DNA of 64,000 bases from assembly GCF_900005765.1 (NCBI RefSeq), contig NC_041692.1:496001-560000 (forward strand), read 5' to 3'. The stretch is from Plasmodium relictum. Its lineage: Eukaryota; Apicomplexa; Aconoidasida; Haemosporida; Plasmodiidae. Both the position numbers and the translations under genes were made by a program. Shown here piece after piece: positions 1-11,196 of the stretch. Every line of letters begins with the position of its first letter. The stretch's first letter is position 1. The notes below the pieces were generated by a model, which was not told the origin of the DNA, searched no databases, and saw only the letters and a program-made list of their open reading frames with translations.

Positions 1-249
1 ATCTTATTGTCTTATATTTTTTATTTTAATTAAAAATAACATTTGCATTAATACTATATAATAAAAATAATTATTATATTTTTACCAAATTTTAAAATAA
101 AATATCTAATATATGTAACATAAATTATTAAATAAAAGGTTAATAATTAGGAATATTAAAAAAAAAAAAAAAGAAAAACATTTGTTTTTGAACCTTATAA
201 AAACGTATTTATTTATATACTACTTAAAAAAAAAAAATAATAACAAAAA

Positions 250-2408
250 TTAATCTTTTGATTCCCACTTCCAAATTTTTGCATTTCCAGCTAAAAAGGA
301 GAAAAAAAAATGTGTTTAAATATTAAAAAAAAAAAATTAATAAAAGTTTATATATTTTAAAATAATATAAAATTTTTTTTTTTTTTAAATTACCATTTGA
401 AAAAATTACAATAAAATATGGACCAGATAAAGATAAAATAAAATCAGGATCATTTAAATTAAATTTTAATGACATAGATTCTCTATCTTTTAAATAACCA
501 AATGGGTTAAATTGGGGTAAAGAAAAAGTATATAAAGCCTTGGTAGAACCATATATCAATATTGGCAAGTTTTTATTATTTGTCAATCCAGTCATACAAT
601 AGATAGGTAATGTATTCATTTCAAAATGCTCTTCACCACTTAAATTATAAGCTATTATTTTCCCTTCACTCATTGCTGTTATTATATTTGCATCATATTG
701 AATAACAGATACTACATTACCATATTTGCATTTTACTTTATTTACTATTTGTAAATTTAATAAATTTATAATTGTTATACTATCACCACATACCCATAAA
801 GTCCTATTATATTTAGAATCCTCTGTGTTAGTATTATTAGAATTAATAGATTTGGGAGAAATAACTTCAATCATTTTATAAATTTTTGTTTTTGTTTCTA
901 TTTTTTTAATTGTTACAAAACTTAAATATGATTCTTGATATTTCCAGAATTTTACTTCTCCATTTACTGATGAAGAAATTATTATTCCATCAATGCAAAC
1001 AATGCTATATATAGCATCGCTATGTGCAAAGAGAGTAGATGAATCTGATGAAGGTAGATGCATAATCTTTATTAATCCATTATCTAAACCAGCAAAAATA
1101 CATTCTTCAGCATATAATAATGATAGAACTCTTTTTTTTTTTTTTTTTTTTTTATTATATTTTAATTTATCATAACAATAGGATTCTTCTTCTTCTGTTA
1201 ATTCAAATTCTATTTTTTTTAAATGTTTTATATCAATCTCTTTTGATCCTTCTCCAGGAACAAAAATCCAAACATTAATGGTATAAGGTGAAACAGAAGT
1301 AAATAAATAAATTTCATTGTTCGGACCATGAACTATTATCGCACAATCAATATAAGATCTTTGCAAAAAAAAAGTGTCAACTAATTTTAAATTATGTAAA
1401 TTTCTAAAAAAAATTGTTGTTTCACAAATTTAAAAAAATAATATATTTTTATTAACAAAAAAAAAAAAAAATATCTTTTATATAACAAGTGCAAATTTAT
1501 CATCTTTAAAAAAAAAAAATAAAATAGAAAATAAACAAACAGTAAAAAAAAAAAAATATTAAGGAATAATATTTATTATTCCTATAGATATATGTTAAAA
1601 TTGAATACAAAAAAATATCACTCTCATTGACAAAAAAAGTAATTAAAAAAGTTATAACTTTAGAACATTAAAAATGTGTACAAGCAAGTGTAACAATATT
1701 TTTTTATAATTAATTCTTTGATTAATTATATATCATAAAATACATAAGATTATTCATTATTCATTATATATATATATATATATATTGATGAATATTAAAC
1801 TAATGAAAGAAAATAGAAAAAAAAAAAAATTTCAATAATAACAAAAAAGGTGTATGAATATATAAATGCTAATTCATATATTATTTTAGATCTTTTAAAA
1901 AATTTTAGATGAAAAGTAATGTAATAATATATAAAAATAATTTTAAATTAATAATAATATTTTTATTCCAAATTCCATTTTATATCTTATGTATTTTTTA
2001 CTCTTTTTTTATTTTAATTTTATTATATTCTTATTTTCTTTTTTTTTTTTTTTATATTTTACTTTTTATTATAATTTTATTATGTTCTATTTTATTTTAT
2101 TTCATATTTTCCTCTCAATTTTTCTTTATTGTCATTTTTGTTTTTACTTTTTTCATTTAAACATATAATAATACAAGGATAGTAATATATATATATATAT
2201 GTTTATGTATTTATATATATGTATATAATTTATTTATTTTTTTTAAATATTAAAATATAAATAAAAAATTAATTAATATAAATACTTAAAATCATTAAAA
2301 TTAATTTACTTGCAGTCATTTATAAAACGGCATGTTCCTGAAGTAAATAAGATAAAAAAATAAATTACGATAAGTAGAGTTCTATATGTGAAAAATAAAT
2401 GGAGATAT

Positions 2409-2471
<63 letters not shown>

Positions 2472-2800
2472 CAATTAATTCTTAACCTCTTAAAGTATAA
2501 TGCGGACAAAAAATTGCTCCCTTATCTTTATTTATATTTTTTTTTGAATAATATGTTCTCCTATTGAAAGAGTTTTGTATTTTATTGTTATCTGATCCTA
2601 ATTAAAAAAAATAATTTTTTAGTTATAGAATTATAAAATAAATGTACATATATAGAATCTCTTTTAATTCAGAATAAAACAAAAGAAAATATAAATATAT
2701 GCATTTTTATATTTTTATTTATTTCTTGTATGTAAATTTTATTACCATTTGAATATCTATATTGAGATTTAAATCCATCTCTAATATAAGAACCTCTCAT
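250..2800 (-). CDS. CCCH zinc-finger + WD40 repeat protein (ZFWD-like), 5 exons
   Basis: Rebuilt as complement(join(250..290, 394..1403, 2310..2337, 2487..2597, 2746..2800)), 414 residues with phases closing. Near residue 45 a CCCH finger is assembled across three exons with spacing C-x8-C-x5-C-x3-H (CPHYTLRGTC, then CRFINDC, then KNLH). About 330 residues of WD40-type repeats follow, for example HSDAIYSIV...GEVKFWKY, and the protein ends GNAKIWKWESKD. The order CCCH then WD40, and the terminal IWKWE, resemble the plant/protist ZFWD family; the cellular role is unknown. The fourth intron-exon boundary (1403/1404) follows a 906-bp intron. There is no ATG at the 5' end of the long exon, so translation must enter from upstream. 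The start at 2798-2800 is the first Met in the 5'-most exon found; that exon stays open to an acceptor at 2810, so a further upstream exon is possible. A Lys homopolymer lies at about residues 140-147. Confidence 0.75.
1404..2309 (-). other. 906-bp intron of the CCCH/WD40 gene
   Basis: Donor GTAAAT immediately follows TGCAA at 2310. The acceptor is a T8AG at 1404-1405. Splicing restores C-K-N-L-H, which supplies the x3-H ligand of the zinc finger. The intron is far longer than the 70-200 bp introns elsewhere here. It contains a T-rich stretch (1909-2160) that happens to be open on the plus strand. Confidence 0.7.
2411..2470. repeat. (TA)n microsatellite, about 30 units
   Basis: Uninterrupted alternating TA lies within an intron of the CCCH/WD40 gene. 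It is probably length-variable. Confidence 0.9.
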
Positions 2801-2809
2801 ATTTTTTAC

Positions 2810-4524
2810 CTGAAGAAAAATATTATTTTAATTTTGTAAATAATAAGAAAATACTTATTAAATGATATGTATTATAATTTTTTATGGGAAATTTCATTTT
2901 TATGCTATATTTATATATTTATTTATTAGTTTCTGTATTAAATGGGCTATTTATTACATAATATTTAATAAGAATTATGAAATAATTAAAAATTATTTTC
3001 CCTGTTATATATACTTACATTATAAATTATATGCTAATTTGCTTTTTTTTAACTTTATTCCCTTTTTAATTTTATTTTAAAATAAAGTTGAAATCAATTT
3101 ATTCACAAAATTTTAAATGTAGTAAAATATTTTTATTTTATTATATTTAAAAATATTTTTTTCAAAAGATTTTTCATAATTTATCCAATTTATTAAATAG
3201 GAAAAAAAAAAAAATTTATATGTATATATATATATATATTAACATATTTTTTTTAAATATTATAAAAAAGTAAAAATTTGCTTATAATTTAACGGATAAA
3301 TTTTTCATATATAAAAAACATGATTATATTTATAAAAAAAAAAATAATTTACTTTTTATTTTTATCTTTTAATATGTTCTTTATCGAAAAAAATTAAATA
3401 ATTCATTTAAGGATTAAAAAAAATATTAATAGAAAAAAAAAAAATTCACAATAATGTAAAAAAAAAAAAAAATTCAAAAATGGTGTAAAAAAAAAAAAAA
3501 TTCATAAAAACATGGAGAAAAATAAAAGAAACAAACAAATAAAAAAAAAAAATATACATATATATATATATATATATATTTATACACGAAGAAGTAGTAC
3601 TTTATAAAAATTATAAAAAATATTATCAGAATTTATATTTTCAAATCATAAGTTAAAAATAAAAAAAATTTATAAATATTTTAATACATAAATTTTATGT
3701 AGAATTAAGAAAAAAAAAAATAACAAAAATGAACCATTTTTAAAAATTAAATGGATAAAGGAAAAATAATATCATTTATTTTATTTGTTTTAAGTTATGT
3801 ATTTTTTTTTTTTTTTTTTTATAAATAATGAAATATAGATAAATAACGAAAGTAATGAAATTGTATGAAAAAATATGGAAAAATTATATGGAAATGGATT
3901 TACAAATAATAGGAATAATAGAAGTTAAAAAAATATAAATATGATAATACATTAGAATAAATAAAAAAATTATGTGATTAGACAACAAAAATATAGAATT
4001 ATGTAGGTTAAAATGAACAAAAATTATGTTATTAAAAAAATAAGAAATAAAGAACAATAGTTTTTACGCTGATATTATAAAGTATTTTTATATTAATTTT
4101 TCTAGCAATATTCATGTTGCAATATATTAATTATGTAAATTTTTTAAATTTTATCTAAAGAAAAAAGGTATTTTTATTAAAAATTTTTTTAACATATAAT
4201 ATATAGAAAATGTTGTATAGACAATTGAAAATCAAAATAAAAATATAATTAAAAATAAAATGCTCATGGGTGGTAGCTTTATAATTTATAAGGATAAATT
4301 TAAATTAACAAAATAAAATTATGAAAGAATGTTCTTTTAAGAAAAAACGTTAATAAATTGGAGAATTATTATGTTTATTTTATTTATCTTTTTTTTTTTT
4401 CTTTTAAACTTTGTTCCTGAAATTTTTTATATAAATTTTAATGATAATTAAAATTTTTTATTTTAATTCTAATATTTATTATAAAAAAAATTTTAAATTA
4501 TTTTATTCGATATATTTACGTATA

Positions 4525-4558
<34 letters not shown>

Positions 4559-5623
4559 AATCAAGTCAAATATATTATAAAGAAATATTTTTATGAAATT
4601 TATGCACAATAATGATAATAATCATATTTTAATTCAATTAAATAAAAATATATTAAAATATGAATTTTGTTTAATTTAAAATGTAAGTATATAAAAAAAA
4701 TAATAATAATAAAATAAGGGAAGACAAAAATATAAATTAAAACAAAATTCAAAACAAATATATTAAAAAAAAAAAAAAGAAAAAATTAAATAAATAAATG
4801 TGTGAAGACTTATACATATTAATGAAAAAAAATATATGTTATTTTTGTTTTTTTGCTTTTTTTTTTTTTTTAATCTATACTATTTAAATGAATATTTCAA
4901 TTATAATTCAAAATAAAAATTAAAATTGTATATAGTATATAATTTCGAAATATTTCTTATTTTTTTAGACATACAAAAGTAGAAGAATATATTAGATTAT
5001 TTAATTTAATTTTTTTTATTTTTTAACATATATAACTATATTAAAAGTTCTCTATTAAAATTAAGAAAAAAAAAAAGAGTAGGATAAAAAAAGGTAAATA
5101 TTATTGTGGCCTTACAACCATTATAGTTTTTTTTTTTTTCTTTTTTTTCTTATCTGAGATATAATTACAAAACTAATATTAAACATTATATTGCTTCCCT
5201 TTTTTATTATTTCAAAATTTATTTAATATAATTTTAACATATTAATGTTAATTTTTATTTATCAATTTTTAAAAAGAAAAAAAAAAAATTAAATTTATAT
5301 AAAATAGTAATAAAAATATTGACTATTTATAAGATTTTCTTTTTTATTTATAAATATAAATATTCTTCATATTTCAACATTTTTAATAAGAAAAAAAAAA
5401 ACAAAAAAGAATTATTTTTGCTTTTTAAAAGAAAAGTTGTACATAAACTAGTTTAAAAAAAAAAAAAAAAAAAAATTTATAGGTATATATATTCAAAGAA
5501 AAATTACTTGAAAAAATTAAGCTTAATACAAAATAAAAGAACGCGTGTATAAAGTTATTATTAAAAAAAAAAAAATTTATTATATAAATAACTATTTGTA
5601 AATATGTCATTATAAATATAATA
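2810..5623. other. Intergenic, 2.8 kb
   Basis: Poly-A/poly-T runs and (TA)n, with no open frame of coding character on either strand. Around 3427-3515 a motif of about 35 bp, consisting of a run of ten or more A then TTCA, recurs three times. This should contain the promoter of the minus-strand CCCH/WD40 gene and the 3' UTR of the next gene. Confidence 0.6.
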
Positions 5624-6566
5624 TTAATAGGAAAAACCACGTAAATCATCTGAATTATATTGAAACAAGTAATGACCTAATAAAGAGCAAATAATAAAAG
5701 AGTATACAACACTCAAAGCACTACCTAAGCACAAGGCTCTTTTAGCATATATATGCCTTAAAGAAGATTCATCATATTTTAAATTAAGAATATATGAAAG
5801 ACAACCTAATAAGATAATTAAAAAATAATATAAAACAAAATTAAAATTAAAAAAACATGTGTAATAATAAATAATTTTAAATTATAATTTAATCTTTTTT
5901 TTTTCCATTAAACCTATTATAGGAAAAAAAAAACATAAAATAGTATGTATTTGTGGTTGAGTTATATTATTTTCTTCATTATTGTTGTTAACTTCATCCT
6001 CTCCCTAAAAATTATAAATTTTAATTGAAAAATTTTATTTTTAAATGGATATACCAAAAAAAAAAAAAAAAAAGTATAATAAAAATTTATAAACATAATG
6101 TTTACTGATGATCCTTCGTTAATTGATGGTTCTAAAGCAAAAATAGGTTCTTCATTAACTATTCTTGATTTCAAATTAAATATTCTTTTATATTCAAGTT
6201 TTTGATACTATTAATAAAAAAAAAAAAAAAATATTAAAATAATTATTATTATTCATATATAAAATATAGTTAAAAAGAAGATACTACTTATAACTAAATT
6301 TATAAATATTTATATTTTATAAGAAGATATTAATTATAAATAAATTTATAAATATTTATATTTTATAGGAAAATACGATTGTATTGTTTTTATACCATTG
6401 TTGAATCCATATTAAATATATCAAGATTCTTCTTATTTATTACAACTGAATGGGGTATGCATTCATCATTTTCGTTTATTATTGACAATGTATTTTCTCT
6501 ATTTAAATTATACATTTCGTAATTATTTTCATATTTTACTTCTTCATTTTCATCTTTTCCTTCCAT
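5624..6566 (-). CDS. Small two-TM membrane protein, 4 exons, function unknown
   Basis: complement(join(5624..5805, 5914..6004, 6106..6207, 6396..6566)), 181 residues with every phase closing. The first 120 residues are hydrophilic, rich in Asn, Glu and Lys, and probably cytosolic. Two hydrophobic segments follow, one around [18 protein letters not shown] and a second around [20 protein letters not shown], separated by a charged loop ([14 protein letters not shown]). The protein ends DDLRGFSY. The hairpin topology recalls CD225/dispanin-type or TMEM242-type proteins, but no diagnostic motif settles this. The ATG at 6564-6566 lies directly downstream of a long A run on the coding strand and is the first Met of the reading frame. 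One donor (GTTTAA at 5908-5913) is weak, but the junction restores a continuous hydrophobic segment. Confidence 0.75.
6276..6367. repeat. 46-bp tandem duplication inside an intron
   Basis: Two adjacent 46-bp units (6276-6321 and 6322-6367), both starting AGAAGATA, differ at only a few positions near their 5' part. They lie in the first intron (6208-6395) of the two-TM protein gene. Confidence 0.85.
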
Positions 6567-6996
6567 TTTTTTTTTTTTTTTTTTTTTTGTAATCTTTAAA
6601 ACATATATAATTTAATATTTAAGTGAATTTCAATAAAAATATAAAATATATGAAAAAATATATTTTTTTTTTTATAACAGAAGTAGCATATGTTAATTAT
6701 ATTATCAAAAAAAAAGGAATAATTTATATTTTTTTTTAAAAAAAAAAAAAATATTGCTACATAAATGGAAAAAAATAAATAAAAATTAAAATAAAAGGAG
6801 TTTTTTTTTTTTTTATTTTTTAAAATAAATTTTTTTTTTTTTTTTTTTGTTAAAATTTTTTTCTTTCAGATGTCAAATTAAAAAGCACATTGCTTTATAA
6901 TATAATTAAAAAAAAAAAAAGATTAAAAGGAAAATTAAGAAATAATAATAATATTAAAAAAAAAAAAATTAATATATATATTTGTAATACAATTGT
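6567..6996. other. Intergenic, 430 bp
   Basis: Poly-T and poly-A runs between two minus-strand genes: promoter of the two-TM protein and 3' end of PI synthase. No coding signal seen. Confidence 0.6.
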
Positions 6997-8859
6997 TTAT
7001 TCATCATTTTTTTTATAATCCATTTCTACTAATCTTTTGACCCCATATACTCCTTGAGATACGTTTGTAAACTATTCGTATAAAGATAGAATCAAATAAA
7101 TGAAAAAAAAATTTATGCATAAATATAAAAAATTATAAAATGATAAAAATATGTAATTGTTCTATTATAGATTTATTTATTTTTTCTTTACCACTTTAAA
7201 TGCAGCCAAAGGAAAAGAAATCTTTAAGATATAATCACCTGGAAAAAAAAAAATAAATGAAAATAATAAAATATAAAAAAATTTTTATATGAACATTTTT
7301 TTCTTTAAAATAATATTTTAACATTAATCATTTTAATTTGATTATTTTTTTTTAATTTACTTAATTTATATATTAATGATTTGTCTGAAGTAACCTTTAA
7401 TAAATATGTAGAAATCAAAAACGATTCGTATGCAATTATACAAATAACCATGACACCTATGAAAAGATAAAATTAAAATTTTTTATTTTTGTAGGAAAAA
7501 CTAAATTAGATTAAAAGGCTTCTATTTATGATTATGATATTTATATATTTTTTTAATCACAGGTATGTAAATTAAAAAAAGCTTTTTTTTTTAATAAAAC
7601 AACATTAAGAAATTTTTAATTTCTATGAAAAAGGAAGGAGAAAGTATATAAAAATACTGAATTGTTCATTTATATGAAAAAACAAAAAAAAAGAAAAATA
7701 TAAAATATATATCATTTTAATTATGCTAATGTTGGTTCTTTTTATGATATTTTATTAATATATACTTTGTCTTTCATAATATAGTTTAAGAAATCTATTT
7801 CCTTTTTCAATTTTTTTATGAGTCTTATTTCCTGCTATAGCACATCTAAAAAATAAAAATTATCTTACTACATAGCCTATATAAAATTAACATTATTCTC
7901 TTTCTCTCTCTTTATATATATATATATATTTTTTCTTTTCTTTGTATTTTTTTATACGATGTTGAGTGAAAATAATGTCCACCTATATCTGCAATCATAA
8001 TTAGTCCAATCACTTAAAAAATAAAAATAAATAATATTAATAAATAACTGAAATACAGAAATTTTATAAGTAAATTTATTCATAATTTATATAAAAAATA
8101 AAGGTAAATAGCATATGTAAAAAAAAGGAAATTTTTTTACTTTCTTATACATTTATAAGTTTAAAACTTTTTATTTTTTCTTACATATAATATATTTATC
8201 ATAAACACTACTAATAAGGAGATATAACAAACTTGTTGACAATCTGAAAAAATAGAGAAAGTTTTTTAATTATTATTTTTATTTATCTTATTGTTTATTT
8301 TTAAATATATTATTTAAACTATTATTAAAAAATAAAAGAATTAAAATAAAAAAGTGAAAAATACCTATCTGTAATTTGATCTAAAATTTGACCAAAAACA
8401 GATGCTACAAAAAAAAAAAAAAAAATTTTTTTAAAAAAATATAATTTTATATATTTTTTATTATTATTATCATTTTTTCTATATAAATATTAGTTAAAAT
8501 ACAAATAATAATAATATATATATATGTTTTATTTTCATTTTTTTTAAACACTTTGATTAAATTTTCTTGCTGTCCATCCATCTAACGCATCTAATATTTG
8601 ACTAGTAGAATAAAATATTATAAATATTAGTAAATTTTGTTGGCATACCATAAAACCAAGTAAAGCTAAAATAACTCGTATATAGCCTTTAAAAAAAAAT
8701 ATATATATATTTTATTTATAAATACCTATGTATATATATATTATATATATATATAATAAAAAATTTCCTATAAGCATAATATTAAAAATAAATAAATATA
8801 TATATGTATATAATTTAACCAATAATATTTGGTATGTACAGATAAACATTTTTTTTCAT
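6997..8859 (-). CDS. PIS: CDP-diacylglycerol--inositol 3-phosphatidyltransferase (PI synthase), 9 exons
   Basis: complement(join(6997..7071, 7192..7238, 7361..7456, 7766..7845, 7958..8012, 8185..8243, 8365..8404, 8552..8686, 8820..8859)), 208 residues with all phases closing. The enzyme condenses CDP-diacylglycerol with myo-inositol to make phosphatidylinositol in the ER membrane. The CDP-alcohol phosphotransferase signature D-G-x2-A-R-x8-G-x3-D-x3-D is complete near residues 45-70 (LDALDGWTARKFNQ, then FGQILDQITDR) and spans an exon junction. Several hydrophobic segments fit a polytopic enzyme, and the tail RLVEMDYKKNDE is short and polar. The length is close to that recalled for P. falciparum PIS. 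The 40-bp exon 3 and 40-bp exon 1 are too short to find without the conserved motif. The exon-2 donor is GTGTTT, which is atypical, and gives Thr where other species may have another small residue. Confidence 0.93.
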
Positions 8860-9578
8860 TTTAACTAGTGCGTTTTTTCTCTATATTATTTATTTATTTT
8901 TTTTTTTTAGTAATATATAGTTCATATGCAAAATAATATTATAAATTAAATTATTTTTAAAAAACTAAGACCATTTTATGAATATATATGTATATATATA
9001 TAAAACAGAAAAAAAAAAAAAAATAGTAATAAACTCATATTTTACATATAAATATAAATAATAAGAATAAATATTAAAAAAAAAAAAATTCTAGAAATTT
9101 TGACAAATCTTTTTAACTCTTAACAAATATACGGAAGATATTTTTTTAGTAAGGATACTATTTTTTTTTTTTCTAATAATATATGTAAGCAATCTTATAA
9201 ATGTTTATGTATCATATATTTTGTTTATATGCATTTATAATTTTTAATAAATTTTACAAGAAATCGGGTGCAAATTTTGAATATTTAAAAAAGAGAAAAT
9301 AAATGAATATAATATATAAAAAAAAAAAAAAATAATTATCTTTTATTAAAGATAAGCTTATATTGAAATATACTAATTTTCATCATATATAGAAATTAAG
9401 ATAAAAAAGATAAAAAAAAAAAAATCAAATAAAATATTAAAATTAAGATATACATATAGCATAAAGTCACAACTAAATAAGAACATATAATATTTTTTTA
9501 ATTCTTTTAACTTTTAATGTAGATCATATTCAAATAGTGAGATATTTTTATTTTATCTTTTTTTTTTTTTTTCCGAAT
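8860..9578. other. Divergent intergenic region (PIS / TRM61)
   Basis: About 0.7 kb of A/T runs between two head-to-head genes, so it should carry both promoters. No motif stands out. Confidence 0.6.
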
Positions 9579-10502
9579 ATGACAATAAAAGAAGATAGTG
9601 TAATATTATATTTTGATGAAGATAATATAGAATTAGTAAAATTGAAAAAAGATGAGGTGACAGTAAATAAAAAAGGAACATTTTTGCATAATGATATTAT
9701 AGGTAAGGAATATGGTAGTAAAATATATGATACTTTATATAAAAATTTTGTTTATGTATTGAAAAGATCACCAGAATTAATTGCTTTAAGTTTAAAAAAA
9801 ACAACTCAAACTTTATATGAACATGATATATCTTTTATTTGTTTATTATGCAATGCATTACCAAATAAGAAAATTATTGAGGCGGGAACTGGTTCAGGTT
9901 GTTTAACTTACGCTTTAGCAAATTGTGTTTTACCTTATGGGAAAATTTATACGTTTGAATATAATGAAGAAAGATATAAAGAAGTAAAAAAAGAATTTGA
10001 AAATTTTGATAATATTAAAAACAATATAAACTTTTATCACAAAGATATTATTAATTGTGATTTTGAAGATTTTGAACATGATATAGATTCTGTTTTTCTT
10101 GATATGCCTAACCCATGGCTATGTGTTGAAAAAATAAAAAAAGTTTTAAAAGAGAGAGGGATTTTTGTTATTTTTTTACCTTCTATTGAACAAGTTCATA
10201 AAGTAATTGAATGCTTAGAAAATCATTCCTTTTGTGAAATTGTTACATACGAATTATTAAATAAATCATGGAAAATCATCTCTAATAAAAATAGAAATAC
10301 TGTTAAAAACGAAAATGAAAAAAATTTCAGTAATAATCATCCCACATCTCATAACAGTTACTTTTCAAATTACACAATACCAAATTTTAGATTATCACAA
10401 AAAGAAAATAAAACACATACAGGATACTTAACAGTAGCAAAAAAACAATTAAATGATGAGAATGGACAAATTGAAATTGAATTTAATAATGTTATAGAAT
10501 AA
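9579..10502 (+). CDS. TRM61: tRNA (adenine(58)-N(1))-methyltransferase catalytic subunit
   Basis: A 307-residue class I SAM-dependent methyltransferase that, with TRM6, makes m1A58 in the T-loop of tRNA. The SAM-binding motif I reads IEAGTGSGCLTYALA (about residues 100-114), followed by the acidic YTFEYNEE. The catalytic-loop signature DMPNPW is present near residue 170, as in other Trm61 proteins. The N-terminal segment FLHNDIIGKEYGSKIY is typical of the family. I chose the ATG at 9579 because the frame upstream is only a T-run translation that gives poly-Phe; the frame is open to 9537. The C-terminal 60 residues are Asn-rich with a conserved-looking GYLTVAKK end. Single exon; the neighbour PIS is head to head. 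Confidence 0.9.
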   Translation: MTIKEDSVILYFDEDNIELVKLKKDEVTVNKKGTFLHNDIIGKEYGSKIYDTLYKNFVYVLKRSPELIALSLKKTTQTLYEHDISFICLLCNALPNKKIIEAGTGSGCLTYALANCVLPYGKIYTFEYNEERYKEVKKEFENFDNIKNNINFYHKDIINCDFEDFEHDIDSVFLDMPNPWLCVEKIKKVLKERGIFVIFLPSIEQVHKVIECLENHSFCEIVTYELLNKSWKIISNKNRNTVKNENEKNFSNNHPTSHNSYFSNYTIPNFRLSQKENKTHTGYLTVAKKQLNDENGQIEIEFNNVIE

Positions 10503-11196
10503 AATAAAAAAAAAGAAAAAGAAAAAGAAAAAAATATATCCTATAAATATTTAAGTAAATTATTAAATTTTTTGTAGATTTTTTTTCCTTTTTCGTTATT
10601 ATCTCAAAATTTGCATATTATTTTTATTAGATTATAAGAAATAGAAAAGAAAAAATCTTCCCTCTATATTTTTGAGTAATTTTAACTCTTTTTTTTTTTT
10701 TTTTTTTGTAATATATAATTCATTTTTAATAATTTTTTATAATTTGTAATTATTTGATTATTTATTTATTTTAAATATATTATTTGTTATATATATAAAT
10801 TTTTTAAGGCTTTAAATAAATTACAAAAAATTTTGATATTTTTTAAAGTTATAGCATGTAATAAAACAAAAAAAATCAAAAATAATAATAAAATAGAAAA
10901 AATTTGGAAAAAGTATAATTATAAAAATAAATAATAATTAAAATAAATTATTATAAAAATGTTTTTAATATAAGCATATAATTTTAAGTAGTGATAAATA
11001 TACAAATTATAAATTTTTTTATAAATAAATTATATATATACATATACAAGAATATTTAATAATTAAATATAAATGTTTCAAAATTAAGAAAATTTTTGTT
11101 TAAACATAATAAATTAAATGTATAGAAATATATATATAATTTATAAGTCTAAATTCAAATAATAATTTTAAATATTAACTCTAGAAAAATAAAATA
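10503..11196. other. Convergent intergenic region, 0.7 kb
   Basis: 3' UTRs of TRM61 and Myb1. Begins with an A5G-type purine run; no coding signal. Confidence 0.6.

Noticed and set aside
993-1175. Plus-strand frame opposite the WD40 exon
   Set aside because: Antisense shadow ending in poly-Phe from the Lys tract of the real gene.
1909-2160. 83-residue hydrophobic plus-strand open frame
   Set aside because: It is a translation of T-rich intron DNA (Phe/Ile/Leu only) and lies inside the intron of the minus-strand CCCH/WD40 gene.
3427-3515. Repeated A-run plus TTCA units, considered as a CRISPR-like or satellite array
   Set aside because: Only three irregular copies dominated by homopolymer A; ordinary low-complexity DNA.
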